A DNA stretch of 64,000 nucleotides from Closterium sp. NIES-65 (lineage: Eukaryota; Streptophyta; Zygnematophyceae; Desmidiales; Closteriaceae): positions 186,001-250,000 of the forward strand of contig CANXME010001985.1 in NCBI GenBank assembly GCA_948144175.1, read 5' to 3'. The position numbers and the translations under genes were made by a program. The notes under the pieces were generated by a model. That model searched no databases and was not told where the DNA came from. It saw only the letters and a list, made by a program, of their open reading frames with translations. The stretch's first letter is position 1. Each line of letters starts with the position of its first letter. Positions 50,684 to 62,930 of the stretch are shown piece after piece.

Positions 50684-51819
50684 ATGGTTTTCTCCATTCT
50701 CCGACATAACCTTGGTTCTCTCCTAGGCAGGTACCTTCTCGCTAATCCGTCGGCCTCTTGTTTGGTTTACTCCGTTCCTTTTGTACGAGGCGAAGTGTCC
50801 ACGCGGGGTGTACAACACATTCGGTGTCATTCTAGATTTAGCAGTGTCCTCATGGCATCAGAAGAGCCGGAATCAAAGGAGACCATTGCTCCAGATCAGC
50901 AAACCACGAAAAATGTCACGGCGTCAGAAGAACCGAAGATAGATGGCAATCAAGCTCCAGAAGAATCGCCGTTGAAGAAGATGAAGGTAGACCCAGAAAT
51001 CTCCCTCCGTGTGAAGAAGCTGTCAGAGACCGCTGTTCTTCCCAAACGAGGGTCGGCGAGTGCTGCCGGTTACGATCTTTCAAGGTACGCGAATCAGATT
51101 CCACGAGTCAGATTCTAGCAGCGATAACGGGGAGTCAAGTGGCTGACTTGACTACTGTTTCGGGTCAATTTCAATATCCCGCCTCATGACTGTTCTTCTT
51201 ATCGCATCCTTGACATATTTCAGTGCACATGACATCACCGTTCCTGCAAGAGGGCAAGCACTCGTCAAGACTGACCTCGCAGTCGCCATTCCGCTGGGGA
51301 CTTACGCTCGAGTGGGTGAGTCCCAGTTTCGCTCTTACATTTCCCATTCTTACGCTCGAGTGGGTGAGTCCCAGTTTCGCTCTTACATTTCGCCATTCCG
51401 TCAATCTTTGAGACTTTCTCCAGCCTATTTCTGAAACACCCGACGCCTGGTTCGCGAATGTTTCTTATGCTTAGAGCAGAAACTTCTAAGCCATTTGCTT
51501 TGATTCCTCCTCTTCCATCCTTCATTCTCTGGTCCATTGTCGTGTCATTTCAGCTCCTCGCTCTGGCCTCGCCCTGAAGCATTCCATCAACGTGGGAGGC
51601 GGCGTGGTTGACTACGATTACCGTGGAAATGTGGGAGTGATTCTCTTCAATCATTCTGACAAGGACTTCCCTGTGAAGGTCGGAGACAGAGTTGCACAGC
51701 TGATCCTGGAGCGAATAGTCACTCCTGATGTTGTGGAGGTGGAAGAGTTGGATGAGACCACACGGGGGGCTGGAGGTTTTGGCTCCACAGGTGGCAGTGA
51801 TGCTTTGAAGCAAATATAG
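50684..51819 (+). CDS. DUT: dUTP diphosphatase
   Basis: Hydrolyses dUTP to dUMP and pyrophosphate, keeping uracil out of DNA and feeding dTMP synthesis. Exons 50684-51084, 51224-51315 and 51554-51819 give 252 residues. All five family motifs of the trimeric enzyme are present: AAGYDLSSAHD (motif 1), PRSGLA (2), [15 protein letters not shown] (3, with the catalytic Asp), [11 protein letters not shown] (4) and [11 protein letters not shown] (5). From 50684 the protein begins with an Arg/Ser-rich stretch ([20 protein letters not shown]) that looks like an organelle presequence. The in-frame ATG at 50852 (MASEEPESK) would give a nuclear/cytosolic form. Alternative starts for two locations are plausible but unproven. 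Confidence 0.93.
51301..51391 (+). repeat. duplicated exon-2 end with two splice donors in dUTPase
   Basis: About 42 bp (CTTACGCTCGAGTGGGTGAG...) at 51301-51342 recurs at 51350-51391, including the GTGAGT donor. Use of the second donor would insert about 16 residues (including ESQFRSYI) before motif 2. No palindrome lies at this junction. Confidence 0.9.
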
Positions 51820-51995
51820 AAGACTAGGCCGAGCTGAAAATAATTCCCAAGGATGAGGGGACATTGCTAACGTGTATTTGGTTTGGGCAAGAGCTAGTGT
51901 GCTGCTGTGCCAGCCCAATCATTTTTATGTTGAACTACGGTACTTGAACACCTCTCTGCACAGCTTATTGGTTTAGCATGCGCAGCTCATTCAGT

Positions 51996-52494
51996 GTACC
52001 GTATAGTTCCGGCCCGTATAGTTCCGGCTAGAAGACCCGGGGGACTCTCTACAAATGCTGGAAATTGTGCTTGGGTGGACATTATGGCGGCAGCAATTTT
52101 TAAGACCCAGGGTAACCTATTTGTCAATTATCAATCTGATATTTAGGGTGTACGACTCAATTTGGGGTGGGGGGGTCTAATATTCGTAACGAATTCGCGA
52201 AAATTTCACGCGTGCGGCGCGTCAGATCTGTGTCAAAGTTCGAGTCTGACACAAATGAAGTGTCAGAATTCGAGTCTGACACAAAAAAACGTGTCAGAAT
52301 TCGAATTTACACCAGTAAAAGCTGACGCACAATATCAATTACAACTACTGTATACAGAAAAGGGGGGTCTTATGATGATTAGAAGCCAAGGTGGGGTCCT
52401 CACAAAATCGGCCACAATAAGAGTCCCCCTACCCATTCAAGAGTCCCGGGGGACCTTCTTACCGGCGGGTCTTCTAGCCGGAACTATACGGTAC
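51996..52494. mobile_element. MITE-like element with about 28-bp inverted ends
   Basis: The right end (52467-52494) is the reverse complement of GTACCGTATAGTTCCGG plus CTAGAAGACCC at the left end. There the first 16 bp are tandemly doubled (51996-52038). There is no coding capacity. Internally, GTGTCAGAATTCGAGTCTGA-type units repeat three times (52215-52300). Target duplications are not clear. Confidence 0.7.
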
Positions 52495-52686
52495 ATGATG
52501 TTATGCATGGGCACAATTTGAACGAATTTTGCATCCTTCATCATCGGACTAATGATCAGACTAGCAGGAACCAATCACGGTACTTCAAAATATTAGACGA
52601 GCAGGAACTAAGGTACCGGGTACAATGTCTGTCCACTTGCACAGGCTAATCTTTGTCTGAAGAGTCATGATGATGTGCACTCAAGC

Positions 52687-53736
52687 TTACTCCTCCCCTG
52701 TTCTTGTTCCAAGAACCGAGATGTCCTCGTACCGCTTCTGCACAGGAACAGAGAGAGAAGGAAAGTGAGGAGGCAATATGTAAAAAAGACAGTGAGGTTA
52801 GTACTAAACATTAACACCTAGTTCAAAATACATCTGTAACAGGAATAAGGACCAATATATCTCTAGGATCGGAACTTACCCCCTTGTTGTACGAATCCCA
52901 GAGCTGGTCGAAAGTGTAGTTGACCGCCTGGTGAGGGAGCAGCATGGAAGGAGAAGTCAAGGGCGGAGAGGCAAATGAAGTTGAAGTAATCGACACACGC
53001 GTTCCCATTGGCGTCATCATAACAGAAATCGCTGACGTTTAACAGCTCTAAATCGCCAGCGCGACAGTGCAACTGCGGTGGGCCTGTGTTTCACCTTGGA
53101 CAGCTATGCAAGGCTCCTAGACCACAGCACTTACCGCAAGCACGAGGAAGAATCTAACTGCACCGCACGACCCCACGCGTTACGCTACATGCAAGGCTAT
53201 CTGATACGAGCCGTAACAAGGCTATCTGATACGAGCCGTAACAAGGCTATCTGATACGAGCCGTAACAAGGATATCTGATTCGAGCCGTAACAAGGCTAT
53301 CTGATAAACGTGTAGCGTGGAACTGGACCTCGATAATAGAACAGGTTAACGGAAGGAGAGTGAGATCAAGCTGTCGAAACGGGGTACCCGGTAGTGACTC
53401 AGAGATGTTCCCAGGCATCGGCGAACATTTTGAATTCATTTCCATCCTGAACACGTTCCTGGTCCAAATGCATCGCCGCTAGCTAAACATTCTCCGCGTC
53501 CTAAGCGCTTGGAACCTCGCACGACGCACAGTCGAAGCCAAGAAGGTAGTCAAACCTAACCGAACTCAGATCTACCGTTCGATTGATCGAGAGACCCGGG
53601 GAATGTCGAGAGAAACGAACTGCGGAGCGCGAACATGACTTACCCGCTCTCCGGCAAGTGCGCCGACGAAGATGAAGCCGATGTATACCGAGTTACGCTT
53701 CATGACTGTGCGGTAAAGCACGTCCGCGAGCCCCAT
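52687..53736 (-). CDS. QCR9: cytochrome bc1 complex subunit 9
   Basis: Three exons (53736-53644, 52927-52880, 52737-52687) encode 63 residues. MGLADVLYRTVMKRNSVYIG leads into a single membrane span (FIFVGALAGER), then AVNYTFDQLWDSYNKG and KRYEDISVLGTRTGEE. This matches the small QCR9/UCRC subunit of mitochondrial complex III (inner membrane, near cytochrome c1), including the KRYEDI tail of plant proteins. All introns are GT-AG. The upstream region has been displaced by the retrotransposon at 54134-63508, whose left flanking repeat starts about 190 bp above the start codon. Confidence 0.93.
53191..53305. repeat. 25-bp tandem repeat in QCR9 intron 1
   Basis: Four and a half copies of a 25-bp unit containing GGCTATCTGATACGAGCCGT. 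The fourth copy has two substitutions. Confidence 0.93.
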
Positions 53737-53928
53737 GGTCGCTGGCAAGGAGGTCGAACGGATAAAGAATCGAACGCGTGGGAGCGGTACGGCGGAGATG
53801 AACCCCCCTGGCAGATGGACGGTTGAGCTTGATGGGCGGTTTGCGGCGTGGCGAGAGTGGACTGCAGAAATAAGGTGGTGTGTTGGAATAAGGGCGGGGG
53901 CTACGAGGTACCGGGAGGGGGAGCGTGG

Positions 53929-54133
53929 CGGAAAGCTTTGAGGGAAAAGTGCGGAGCGTGGCGGATTTACGCGGGCGTGGATCGTAGGGGGGAAAAGCGA
54001 ATGGCGGGGAGCGGGGAGGACACGGAACGCGCGGAGCTTTGCGGCCAATAGCACCTTCGAAAACACATGAACCATTATTATCTGATTCCGTAGCTGCTAC
54101 AGTTCTGCGTATGCCATACACGATCCGATCCCT
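53929..54133. repeat. 205-bp direct repeat, left copy
   Basis: Matches 63509-63713 with four differences, all transitions, over 205 bp. It bounds the left side of the retrotransposon and lies in the upstream region of QCR9. Confidence 0.95.
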
Positions 54134-54591
54134 CAAGAAGAATACAAGCATAAACCCTGTTCCCAAAAATTTCTACCCAACCATTCCGATATGGAATAGA
54201 ACCGCACAATGCAGACTCTCCGATCCACCTGTGACCATATGGCATCAGAATATACGCAGGTGATTTTCACACCCAACCTCCAAGGTCAAGAATTATGTGT
54301 TGTATAGACACTAGACCTAAACATTGCCCGCCATAGTGTTTCTGAAAAGGAAAGGGAATGAAGGAAGAAAGGGAGAAGGAAGATGAAACTGCCAAAAAGA
54401 ACCCAAATGCAGCACACATAAAACCCCCACTCAAGATACCCAATCAAAATGCCCAGTCAAGACACCCCATCAAGACATCCCATCAAACACCCCATCTCCC
54501 CACCCCCCCTTTTCAATCATATCAACGTATCGACCATGTACGGGGCCTCCACCCAGAGAGCCCCACCTTCCACATCGGCATCGTCCCTCTC

Positions 54592-57467
54592 CTAATCCAC
54601 CAAATTTACGTTAATCCCCCCCATGGAAGACGCTGCTCGAAGCAGGATGACACGGGCTTGCGTCCGTTGTAACGCCACCACGATGAGCGCCTTCAGTGAC
54701 CCTAAAAGATAAGCCAAAAACACAGAGTCGTCCTCTCGACAAGCCCCCCGCGACACAGCTAGTCCCATGTGCGCATCCCCCTGCTGACGAAGCCACCGCT
54801 GAAAACGATCGCCGAAACACCCCCACGTCTCAACTATCAAAGGGGTAAACTGCACGCCCCGGTTGCGTGCAAGCAGAGGCGTGTAGTCACTCGTTTTGCT
54901 GCGCTCCCATTCCCTTGCCGCCACACCTATTTGACGCCCGCACTGTCCCAGCAGTGATGGAGACAGCGATAGCGGGTCCGCGACGCTGATCTATAGGGCG
55001 TGAGCCTCTCCCGCCATTAGACGTCGCACCGCCACATCAACCCGCTTCCCATGCAGCACCACACTATCCTCCATTGTCACCCCCCCCCCCCGACGCCTTA
55101 GAGATCTTCGCCACCGCAAACTTCACCTCATCATGCACCCGAGAAGGACCATGCTGATGCCTGCATGTCATGGCATGGTGCGGATCTGCTGGGTCAACAA
55201 TTGCTGTGCCATAAACACACCTCCCCGCCACCTGCAGCTGCTGGATTGGGAGGCCGAGCCGTATAGCAGCAGCAATGCCCCACTCAGCCGCAGTGAATGT
55301 GAGATCCGAGTGAGCCGGAACCGTCGAAACCCATGCACCTGCCCGCGGGCCCTGAAGGGATGTGAAACGGGCCAAGGTGGCATCGTCACGAGCCAAGCGG
55401 CGCAGTGCCTGGAGCTCCTCTACAGCTAACTGCCGCTGCCGCGCCTGGAAAAGCCGAACAGGAGGGGCCGCTACACACAGAGGTAAGCCCGGTATCTCGT
55501 GGCGGATAGTCGCTGGCAGCTGCTCAAGAGCCTTGACAAACCACGGGTCAAGAAACTCTGCCCCTGTCGAAGTGGTGAGGTACTCTGCAAACATCGCCTC
55601 CTCACCCGCCACCCCTAACTGTGCAATGTCACGCGCGGACTGCGCCCACCCACAAACATAGGACAGTGGGCTCAAAGAGGCCGCCGCCCGGATCCTGAAC
55701 CCTCCGAGACGCACAGGGAGATGCAGCTGTATTGCTGTTCAAAGCAATCCTCTAAACAACTGTCCCAATCCCTAAAAGCCTCAACTACCTCCGGACGCGG
55801 CGGCATAGTCCGGGCGAGGTACATCGGCCGCGCTGAAACTGCAATGGCGAGGAGGTGTGAAGCCATCTGGGGGTGGTCGAGCAAGGGGAGCCATGGCAGT
55901 GGCGCTTGCAACTGTCGAAGCCGCTCCCGTAGGCGGACCACCTCCCAAACCTCCTCTCCAATAGGCACGCCCGACCCTCATCCACCCGCTGCATCCCCAA
56001 TGGCAGTGCCCGCTCCACCTCCTTGCCCTCGCGCTCCCAAAACCGGCACTTGTGCGCCTGCACCTCCAGCCCCACCCACTCCAACCGCTCCCGAAGCACC
56101 CCAAAAGCCTCCAGAATCCTAGCCGTTGGCCCCAAAATATAGGTATCGTCTCCATAGCTGAGGAAAAGCAGGTCCTTGAACTCCCTAGTAACCGGCTCCA
56201 TCACCTGCTGCTGAGTGAACGCGAAAAGAAAAGGGCCGAGCGGGTCCCCCTGCCTCGATCCCCGTGCTGACTCGATGCTCTGTACGAAAGGGCCTGCTCG
56301 GAGGTACAGGTCACTAGGTGTCCCATAAAAGACACGCAAGAATGGGATCATCCCTGAGAAAGGCGACTCCTGCAGCCCATCGAACATCACATGACGGTGA
56401 AACGAATTGAAGGCGTTTGCGACGTCTATCTGTAGCGCACACCAGTTGGGTTGAGTGGCCAGCGCTGACCGGAAAGAGTGAGTGAGAATCTCCGCCCCGA
56501 CCCTGGTGCCCGCTCCCAGCTGGTTGCACGGCAGGAAGTAGGAAACCATTGCAGGGCGGAGCAAGATGCTGAGAGCTCGAGCAAGGATACGAGGAAGCAC
56601 CTCCCCGATCGCCACCGGCCGGACGTCGCCGTTAGGCTTGGAAAGCCCGACTAGGTTGGATGCGGCGAGCCACGGCCGAGCGCGCTCGGGGACCTGTCCT
56701 GCCACCCATTAGTTGAACACTTCCAACAAGTGGGAAAGGCAGGAAAGTTCAGTGAGGAAGGTGTCGCGCAGATGCTCTGTAACCCACCCCGATGGCCCTG
56801 CTGCTGAAGCTCGAGCGGCTGTATGGATACCTCTGGCCAGGATGTCGCTCGTGAGTGAAGGCCGCTGAGCAGGTTCGATGGTGAAATCGTGGACCCACTG
56901 TGGTACCTCGCCAACGCTAGCCGGGTGCTTCTCTCGCAGCGACTGCACCATGACCTCAGACGGTCGAGCCAGCTCCCCTAATGTAAGGCAGGCCAATCCA
57001 CGACTCCACTCCCCCACTTTGCATCGAGATCGGCACCGTGACAGGTGGATGGCATCCGGGTCCTGGTCAGAGCAAGTGTAGGAAAGTGGGCGAACTGCTG
57101 GCCGCGTCGCCACCATGGCAGAATCGAACAGCTCCCGCCACCTCCCCTCCCAGAACGCACCCAACTCCTCTGTGATCAGCGCCTTCTGACCTATGCCTGG
57201 CTTGGGAGGCATGGTTAGGATGAGGCGCGGAAACGCCAAGAGTAGGAGGGTAGCGGCTTCATCTCCCGGCTGGCTCTCCAAGCGCTTAAGGATGCAACAG
57301 AGCGCGTCTAAAACCCCCGACCTAGCTTGCTGTGGGATCCGGCGCACTGTCCTCCCTCCAACCGCCTCCACGCTGAAAAATGTTTCCCATTCCCATGACG
57401 TAACCCCAGCCCACGCCTCCTCCCCAAATTCCCGCGGCGTGGATCGCTCCTGCGTGTCGGTCTCCAC
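54592..57467 (-). pseudogene. reverse transcriptase and C-terminal domain of the non-LTR element
   Basis: The upstream part (57467-56709) includes RASAAGPSGWVTEHLRDTFL. After a TAA stop near 56710 the same frame continues into the RT fingers and palm. These read GLSKPNGDVRPVAIGEVLPR, LQIDVANAFNSFHR, RGSRQGDPLGPFLFAF and the catalytic LSYGDDTYILGP. Further on, 55714-55064 holds CVYGTAIVDPADPHHAMTCR followed by HQHGPSR (the Cys/His block typical before a restriction-like nuclease). 54924-54592 reads LARNRGVQFTPLIVETWGCF, probably the nuclease region. Reading-frame changes between blocks and the TAA indicate an inactive or recoded copy. Confidence 0.75.
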
Positions 57468-57521
57468 CAGAGATGAAATCGAGCCGAGAGCCTGTGCACG
57501 CCTCTCCGCCTCCGCCGCTCG

Positions 57522-60500
57522 TCACACCCTCATGTGGTTCGCAGCGGCCCCCCGCGTAGCGAAAGTGTGGAAACACGTGTCGCACGGAAAGCGGGGGCAT
57601 GGGGAAGGCGGCATGGGAGGTGCTTCGTCCGCCTCTGACTCCTCCACAGTCGCCATGGGGGTATCAAATCCAAAGGTCGACACCACTCCTCCAAATGTTG
57701 CTCCTGGTCGTCCATCGATCGCCCCCCTGATTGCTGTGCTCCTTGGGGTGCCCAGGGCACCCTCGGCTGCCCCCCTGGCTGCTGCACTCCCTGGGGTGCC
57801 CCAGTCACCCTCGGCTGCCCCCCTACCTGCTGCTCCCCCTGGGGTGCTCCGAGCACCCTCGGCTGTCCTCCTGCCTGCTGCACTCCCTGCCCTCCTCCTT
57901 GCTGCACTCCCTGGGGTTCTCCAGGCACCATCGACTGCCCTCCTGCCTGCTGCACTCCCTGGGGTGCTCCAGTCACCCCCGGCTGCTCCCCTACCTGCTG
58001 CTCGCCGTGGGGTGCTCGGGTCACCCCCGGCTGCCCCCCTAGCTGCTGCTCTCCCTGGGGTGCTCCGGTCGCCCCCGGCTGCCCCCCAGCCTGCTGCTCT
58101 CCCTGGGGTGCTCCAGGCATCCTCGGCTGCCCTCCTACCTGCTGCACTCCCTGGGGTGCCCCGGGCACCCTCGGCTGCCCTCCTGCCTGCTGCACTCCCT
58201 GGGGTGCCCGGGGCACCCTCGGCTGCCCTCCTGCCTGCAGCACTCCCTGGGGTGCCCCGGGCACCCTCGGCTGCCCTCCTGCCTGCTGCACTACCTGGGA
58301 TGCCCCGGGCACCCCCGGCTGCCCTCCTGCCTGCTGCACTCCCTGGGGTGCTCCGGGCACCCCCGGCTGACCCCCTGCCTGCTGCACTCCCTGGGGTGCC
58401 CCGGGCACCCCCGGTTGCCCCCCTGCCTGCTGCACTCCCTGGGGTGCCCCGGGCACCCCCGGCTGCCCTCCTGCCTGCTGCACTCCCTGGGGTGCCCCGG
58501 GCACCCCCGGTCGCCCACCTGCCTGCTGCACTCCCCGGGGCGCCCCGGGCACCCTCGGCTGCCCTCCTGCCTGCTGCGCTCCCCGGGGTGCTCCGGGCAC
58601 CCCCTGCTGCCCTCCTGCCTGCTGCACTCCCTGGGGTGCCCTGGGCACCCCCGGCTCCCCACCTGCCTGCTGCACTCCCTGGGGCGCCCCGGGCACCCCG
58701 GGCTGACCCCCTGCCTGCTGCACTCCCTGGGGCTCCCCGGGCACCCCCGGTTTCCCTCATGCCTGCTGCACTCCCTGGGGTGCCCCGGGCATCCCCTGCT
58801 GCCCTCCTGCCTGCTGCACTCCCTGGGGTGCTCCAGGCACCCCCGGCTGACCCCCTGCCTGCTGCACTCCCTGGGGTGCCCCGGGCACCCCCGGTTGCCC
58901 CCCTGCCTGCTGCACTCCCTGGGGTGCCCCGGGCACCCTCAGCTGCCCTCCTGCCTGCTGCACTCTCTGGGGTGCACCGGGCACCCCCGGCTGCCCTCCT
59001 GCCTGCTGCACTCCCTGGGGTGCTCCGGGCATCCCCGACTGACCCCCTGCCTGCTGCACTCCCTGGGGTGCCCCGGGCACCCTCGGCTGCCCTCCTGCCT
59101 GCTGCACCCCCCGGGGTGCCCCGGGCACCCTCGGCTGCCCTCCTGCCTGCTGCACCCCCCGGGGTGCCCCGGGCACCCCCGGTTGCCCCCCTGCCTGCTG
59201 CACCCCCCGGGGTGCCCCGGGCACCCCCGGCTGCCCCCCTGCCTGCTGCACTCTCTGGGGTGCCCCGGGCACCCCCGGCTGCCCTCCTGCCTGCTGCACT
59301 CCCTGGGGTGCTCCGGGTATCCCCGACTGACCCCCTGCCTGCTGCACTCCCTGGGGTGCCCCGGGCACCCTCGGCTGCCCTCCTGCCTGCTGCACCCCCC
59401 GGGGTGCCCCGGGCACCCCCGGTTGCCCCCCTGCCTGCTGCACTCCCTGGGGTGCCCCGGGCACCCCCGGCTGCCCCCCTGCCTGCTGCACCCCCTGGGG
59501 TGCCCCGGGCACCCCCGGCTGACCCCCTGCCTGCTGCACTCCCTTGGGTGCCCCGGGCACCCTCGGCTGCCCTCCTGCCTGCTGCACCCCCTGGGGTGCC
59601 CCGGGCACCCCCGGTTGCCCCCCTGCCTGCTGCACTCCCTGGGGTGCCCCGGGCACCCTCGGCTGCCCTCCTGCCTGCTGCACTCTCTGGGGTGCCCCGG
59701 GCACCCCCGGCTGCCCCCCTGTCTGCTGCACTCCCTTGGGTGCCCCGGGCACCCCTGGCTGCCCCCCTGCCTGCTGCACTCCCTGGGGCGCCCCGGGCAC
59801 CCCCGGCTGCCCTCCTGCCTGCTGCCCTCCCTGGGGTGCCCCGGACACCCTCGGCTGCCCTTCTGCCTGCTGCACCCCCTGGGGTGCCCCGGGCATCACC
59901 GGTTGCCCCCCTGCCTGTTGCACTCCCTGGGGTGCCCCGGGCACCCTCGGCTGCCCTCCTGCCTGCTGCACTCCCTGGGGTGCCCCGGGCACCCCCGGCT
60001 GCCCCCCTGCCTGCTGCACTCCCTGGGGTGCTCCGGGCACCCTCGGCTGCCCCCCTGCCTGTTGCTCTCCCTGGGGTGCTCCGGTCACCCCCGGCAACTC
60101 CCCTGGCTGCTGCTCTCCTTGGGGCGCCCCGGGCACCCAGGGCTGCCCCCCCCACCCGCGGAGCTCTCGGGGGTGTCTCGGTCGCCCCTGGCTGCCCCTC
60201 CGCCTGCTGTGCGGCAGCTCCGCTTCCAGTTCGCCCTTGTGTCTTACGGGCGTGTCGTCTCCCGCCTCGGCCCCGTGCCCGGGTTCTCTTCGCTTGGCTT
60301 GTAGAGTCTGCACTAGCAACCTCCAGCTGCCCCCGCGCCGGCAGCTCCCGCCGCTCCCCCTCCGACAGCTCCTACTGCCCTCCCCCCGACAGCTCGAGCT
60401 GCCCTCCCGTTGGCAGCTCCTGCCGCTCCTCCCCCGGCAGCTCCTGCTGCTCTCCTGCCTGCAGCCGGACTTGGCTCCCTGATTGGTCCTGCTGCACCTC

Positions 60501-61635
60501 TGGCATTAGCTCGGCCATCTCCACATCCACCGCTTGCTGCTCCCTTGCCGGCAGCTGCCCCACCCCCGGCGGAATCTGCCGCTCTTCCCTTGGCAGCTCC
60601 AGCTGCTCTCCCCCGGACGGCCCCTGCTGCCCTCCTGCCTGTGGCCAGGCCTGGTTTCCCGATTGGTCCTGCTGTGCCTCTGGCTGTAGCTCGGCCATCT
60701 CCACTTCTACCGCTTGCTGCTCCCTTGCTTGCTGCTCCCTTGCCGGCAGCTCCTGCTGCTCTTCCCTTGGCAGCTCACGCTGCTCTACCCCGGGCGGCTC
60801 CTGCTGCCCTCCTGCGTGTGGCCAGGCACGGTTCCCCGATTGGTCCTGCTGCACCTCTGGCTGTAGCTCGGCCATCTCCACTTCTACCACTTGCTGCCCC
60901 CCAGCCGGCAGGTCCTGCTGCCCTCTCGCCGGCACCTCCAACTGCCCTCTCACCGGCACCTCCTGCTGCCCTCTCGCCGGCACCTCCTGCTGCCCTCTCA
61001 TTGGTGCCTCCTGCTGCCCTCCCGCTGGCACATCCTGCTGCCCTCCCGTTGGCACCTCCTGCTGGCACCTCCCGCTGCCCTCCTGCCTGCAGCTCCTGCT
61101 GCCCCCCCGCCGGCAGCTCCAGCTGCCCTCCCGCCAGCCGCTCCTGCTGCTCTCCCTTCGGCAGTACCTGCTGCTCGCCTGCCGACCACACCTGCCGCCC
61201 TCTTGCCTGCGGCTCTTGCTGCCCTCTCGCCGGCAGCTCCAGCTCCCCTCTCGCCGGCAGCTCCTGCTCCCCTCTCGCCGGCAGCTCCTGCTCCACTCCC
61301 ATCGGCCGCATCTGCTGTTCCCTTGCCTGTGGCTTCCGGGCCTCCCCCAACAGCCAGTTCTGCTGCCCCCCCTCCTGCCTCGAGGGGTGTGTCCCCGCTG
61401 GACTCCACTGCTGCCCTTCCGCCCGGGATCTCCGTCTCTGTTCCTGCCTTTGGGCCAGGCGAGGCCCGCGCGGAGCTGTGAGGGCTGGGCGTGCCGAAGG
61501 ATTTCCTAGGGCCCTCCGCCGCCTATCATGAGACTCCTGCAGACGCCGGCGGTGTGCCTCCCATGCAGCCATCGCCGCGTCATCACCGGTACCTTGCCTG
61601 TGCGCCCCATGACCGCACTCGCCCTCGTCCGCCAC
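57522..61635 (-). pseudogene. repeat-rich N-terminal region and C2H2 finger of the non-LTR element
   Basis: It opens near 61635 with MADEGECGHGAHRQGTGDDA and a basic stretch. Several kilobases of Gln/Gly/Pro/Ala-rich repeats follow, open in more than one frame. It ends with a C2H2 finger FPCDTCFHTFATRGAAANHM (57600-57535) just ahead of the RT part. The frame in phase with the finger reads GTPGSAAGRRAAEGAR repeats. The neighbouring frame reads GVQQAGGQPGVPGAPQ and is also long, a by-product of the repeat unit being a multiple of three. Confidence 0.55.
57740..60150. repeat. 48-bp minisatellite, about 50 copies
   Basis: Tandem 48-bp units (for example CTGCACTCCCTGGGGTGCCC inside each) over about 2.4 kb. 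Because 48 is divisible by three, five or six frames stay open and create very long spurious ORFs. It lies inside the non-LTR element's N-terminal region. Confidence 0.95.
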
Positions 61636-62159
61636 GTCCAGGTCCCGGTTGGAGATGGTGCCGCTGCCGCCTACGAAGCCGCCGAGAGTGTCTTTGGGTG
61701 GTTCCTCTGTCCCCCACTATGTCGAGAGGGGTCTATACCTTTGTCGCTTGCTGGGCTTGCCAAAAAGGCAGAATGCATCCTCGTGGTGGAGGCGACAGAC
61801 TTGTGGGTATTGCATACTCGGCGCTGCCTCCCTGGGTCTCTTGTGGCCAATCCTCGCGATGATCTTCCTCCCCCGGTCTGGGGGGTCTGGATCGTTGGTC
61901 ATGGCGTAAGCTGTTTGCGGGGGGCGCTGGAGGGGCGCCTCCCGCCTTCGATATAAGGCTCGCAGTCCGGGTGAGTCGAAGGTGTTGGGCGTCGCTGGCG
62001 CACGGAGACTCCCCTATACACTGGACGCTCCTACCTGCAGGTGTTGGTACCTAGGCGCGGGTCTCGCTTTGTGGTCCTCCCTACACGCGGTAGTTGCTGC
62101 CTAGGCGCGAGCTTCACTGCGATGGCGCTCCTACGCGCGAGTATAGCTGCCTTGGCGCT

Positions 62160-62640
62160 GATCCCTCCGCCGCGGCGCGGATTTCGTTGCTACGGCGCGG
62201 GTTTCACTGTAACGTGGCGGATTTCGCTGCTACGGCGCGGACTTCGCTGCTACGGCGCGGGTTTCGCTGCTAAGGCGCGGATTTCACTGCTACGGCGCGC
62301 AATTCGTTGCTACGGCGCGCACTTCGCTGCAACGGCGCGCACTTCAACACTACGGCGCGGGCTTCACTGCTACGACGCGGATTTTGCTGCTACGGCGCGG
62401 ATTTCGCTGCTACGGCGCAGATGTCGCTGCTTCGGCGCAGATGTCGCTGCTTCATCGTGGGTTTTGTTGCCTAGGCGTGGATGTCGCTGCTACGACGGGG
62501 ATTTCGCTGCCCCGGCGCGAATGTCGCTGCTACGGCGTTGATCTCGCTGCTACGGCGTTGATCTCGCTGCTACGGCGCGATGTTCACTGCTGCGGTGCGG
62601 ATATCGCTGTTACGGCACGGGTTCCACTGCCCAGCTGCGC
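62160..62640. repeat. 20-bp tandem repeat, upstream part of the non-LTR element
   Basis: About two dozen degenerate copies of TTTCGCTGCTACGGCGCGGA. Likely 5' untranslated region of the element. Confidence 0.9.
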
Positions 62641-62689
62641 GCTGCTACCTGCAGTTCGCGGGCTAAGCGGCTAAATCACCGGTTGGTCA

Positions 62690-62930
62690 GCAAGATCGCT
62701 GCTTTGCAGCTAGGTCACGGGCGGGGCGGCTGAATCGCTGGCTGAGCGGCTAAAATGCGGGCTAGGCGGCTAGATCGAGGCGTAGGCGGCTAGATCACGG
62801 GCTGGGCAGCTAGATCGCGGGCTGGGCGGCTAAATCGCGGGCTAGGCGGCTAGATCGCGACCTGGGCGGCTTAATCGCGGGCTAAGGCTGGGTCGCGGGC
62901 TACGTGGCGTAATCGCGCTGCTACTAGCGA
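62690..62930. repeat. second 20-bp tandem repeat (GCGGCTAGATCGCGGGCTAG)
   Basis: About ten degenerate units directly after the previous array, unrelated in sequence to it. After 62940 a CTGCTGCCTAG repeat continues to about 63040. 63050-63508 shows no gene. Confidence 0.85.

Noticed and set aside
57193-61509. A 1438-residue open frame on the plus strand
   Set aside because: It is a shadow of the 48-bp minisatellite, which keeps several frames open on both strands. It has no domain, and the finger and RT lie on the minus strand.
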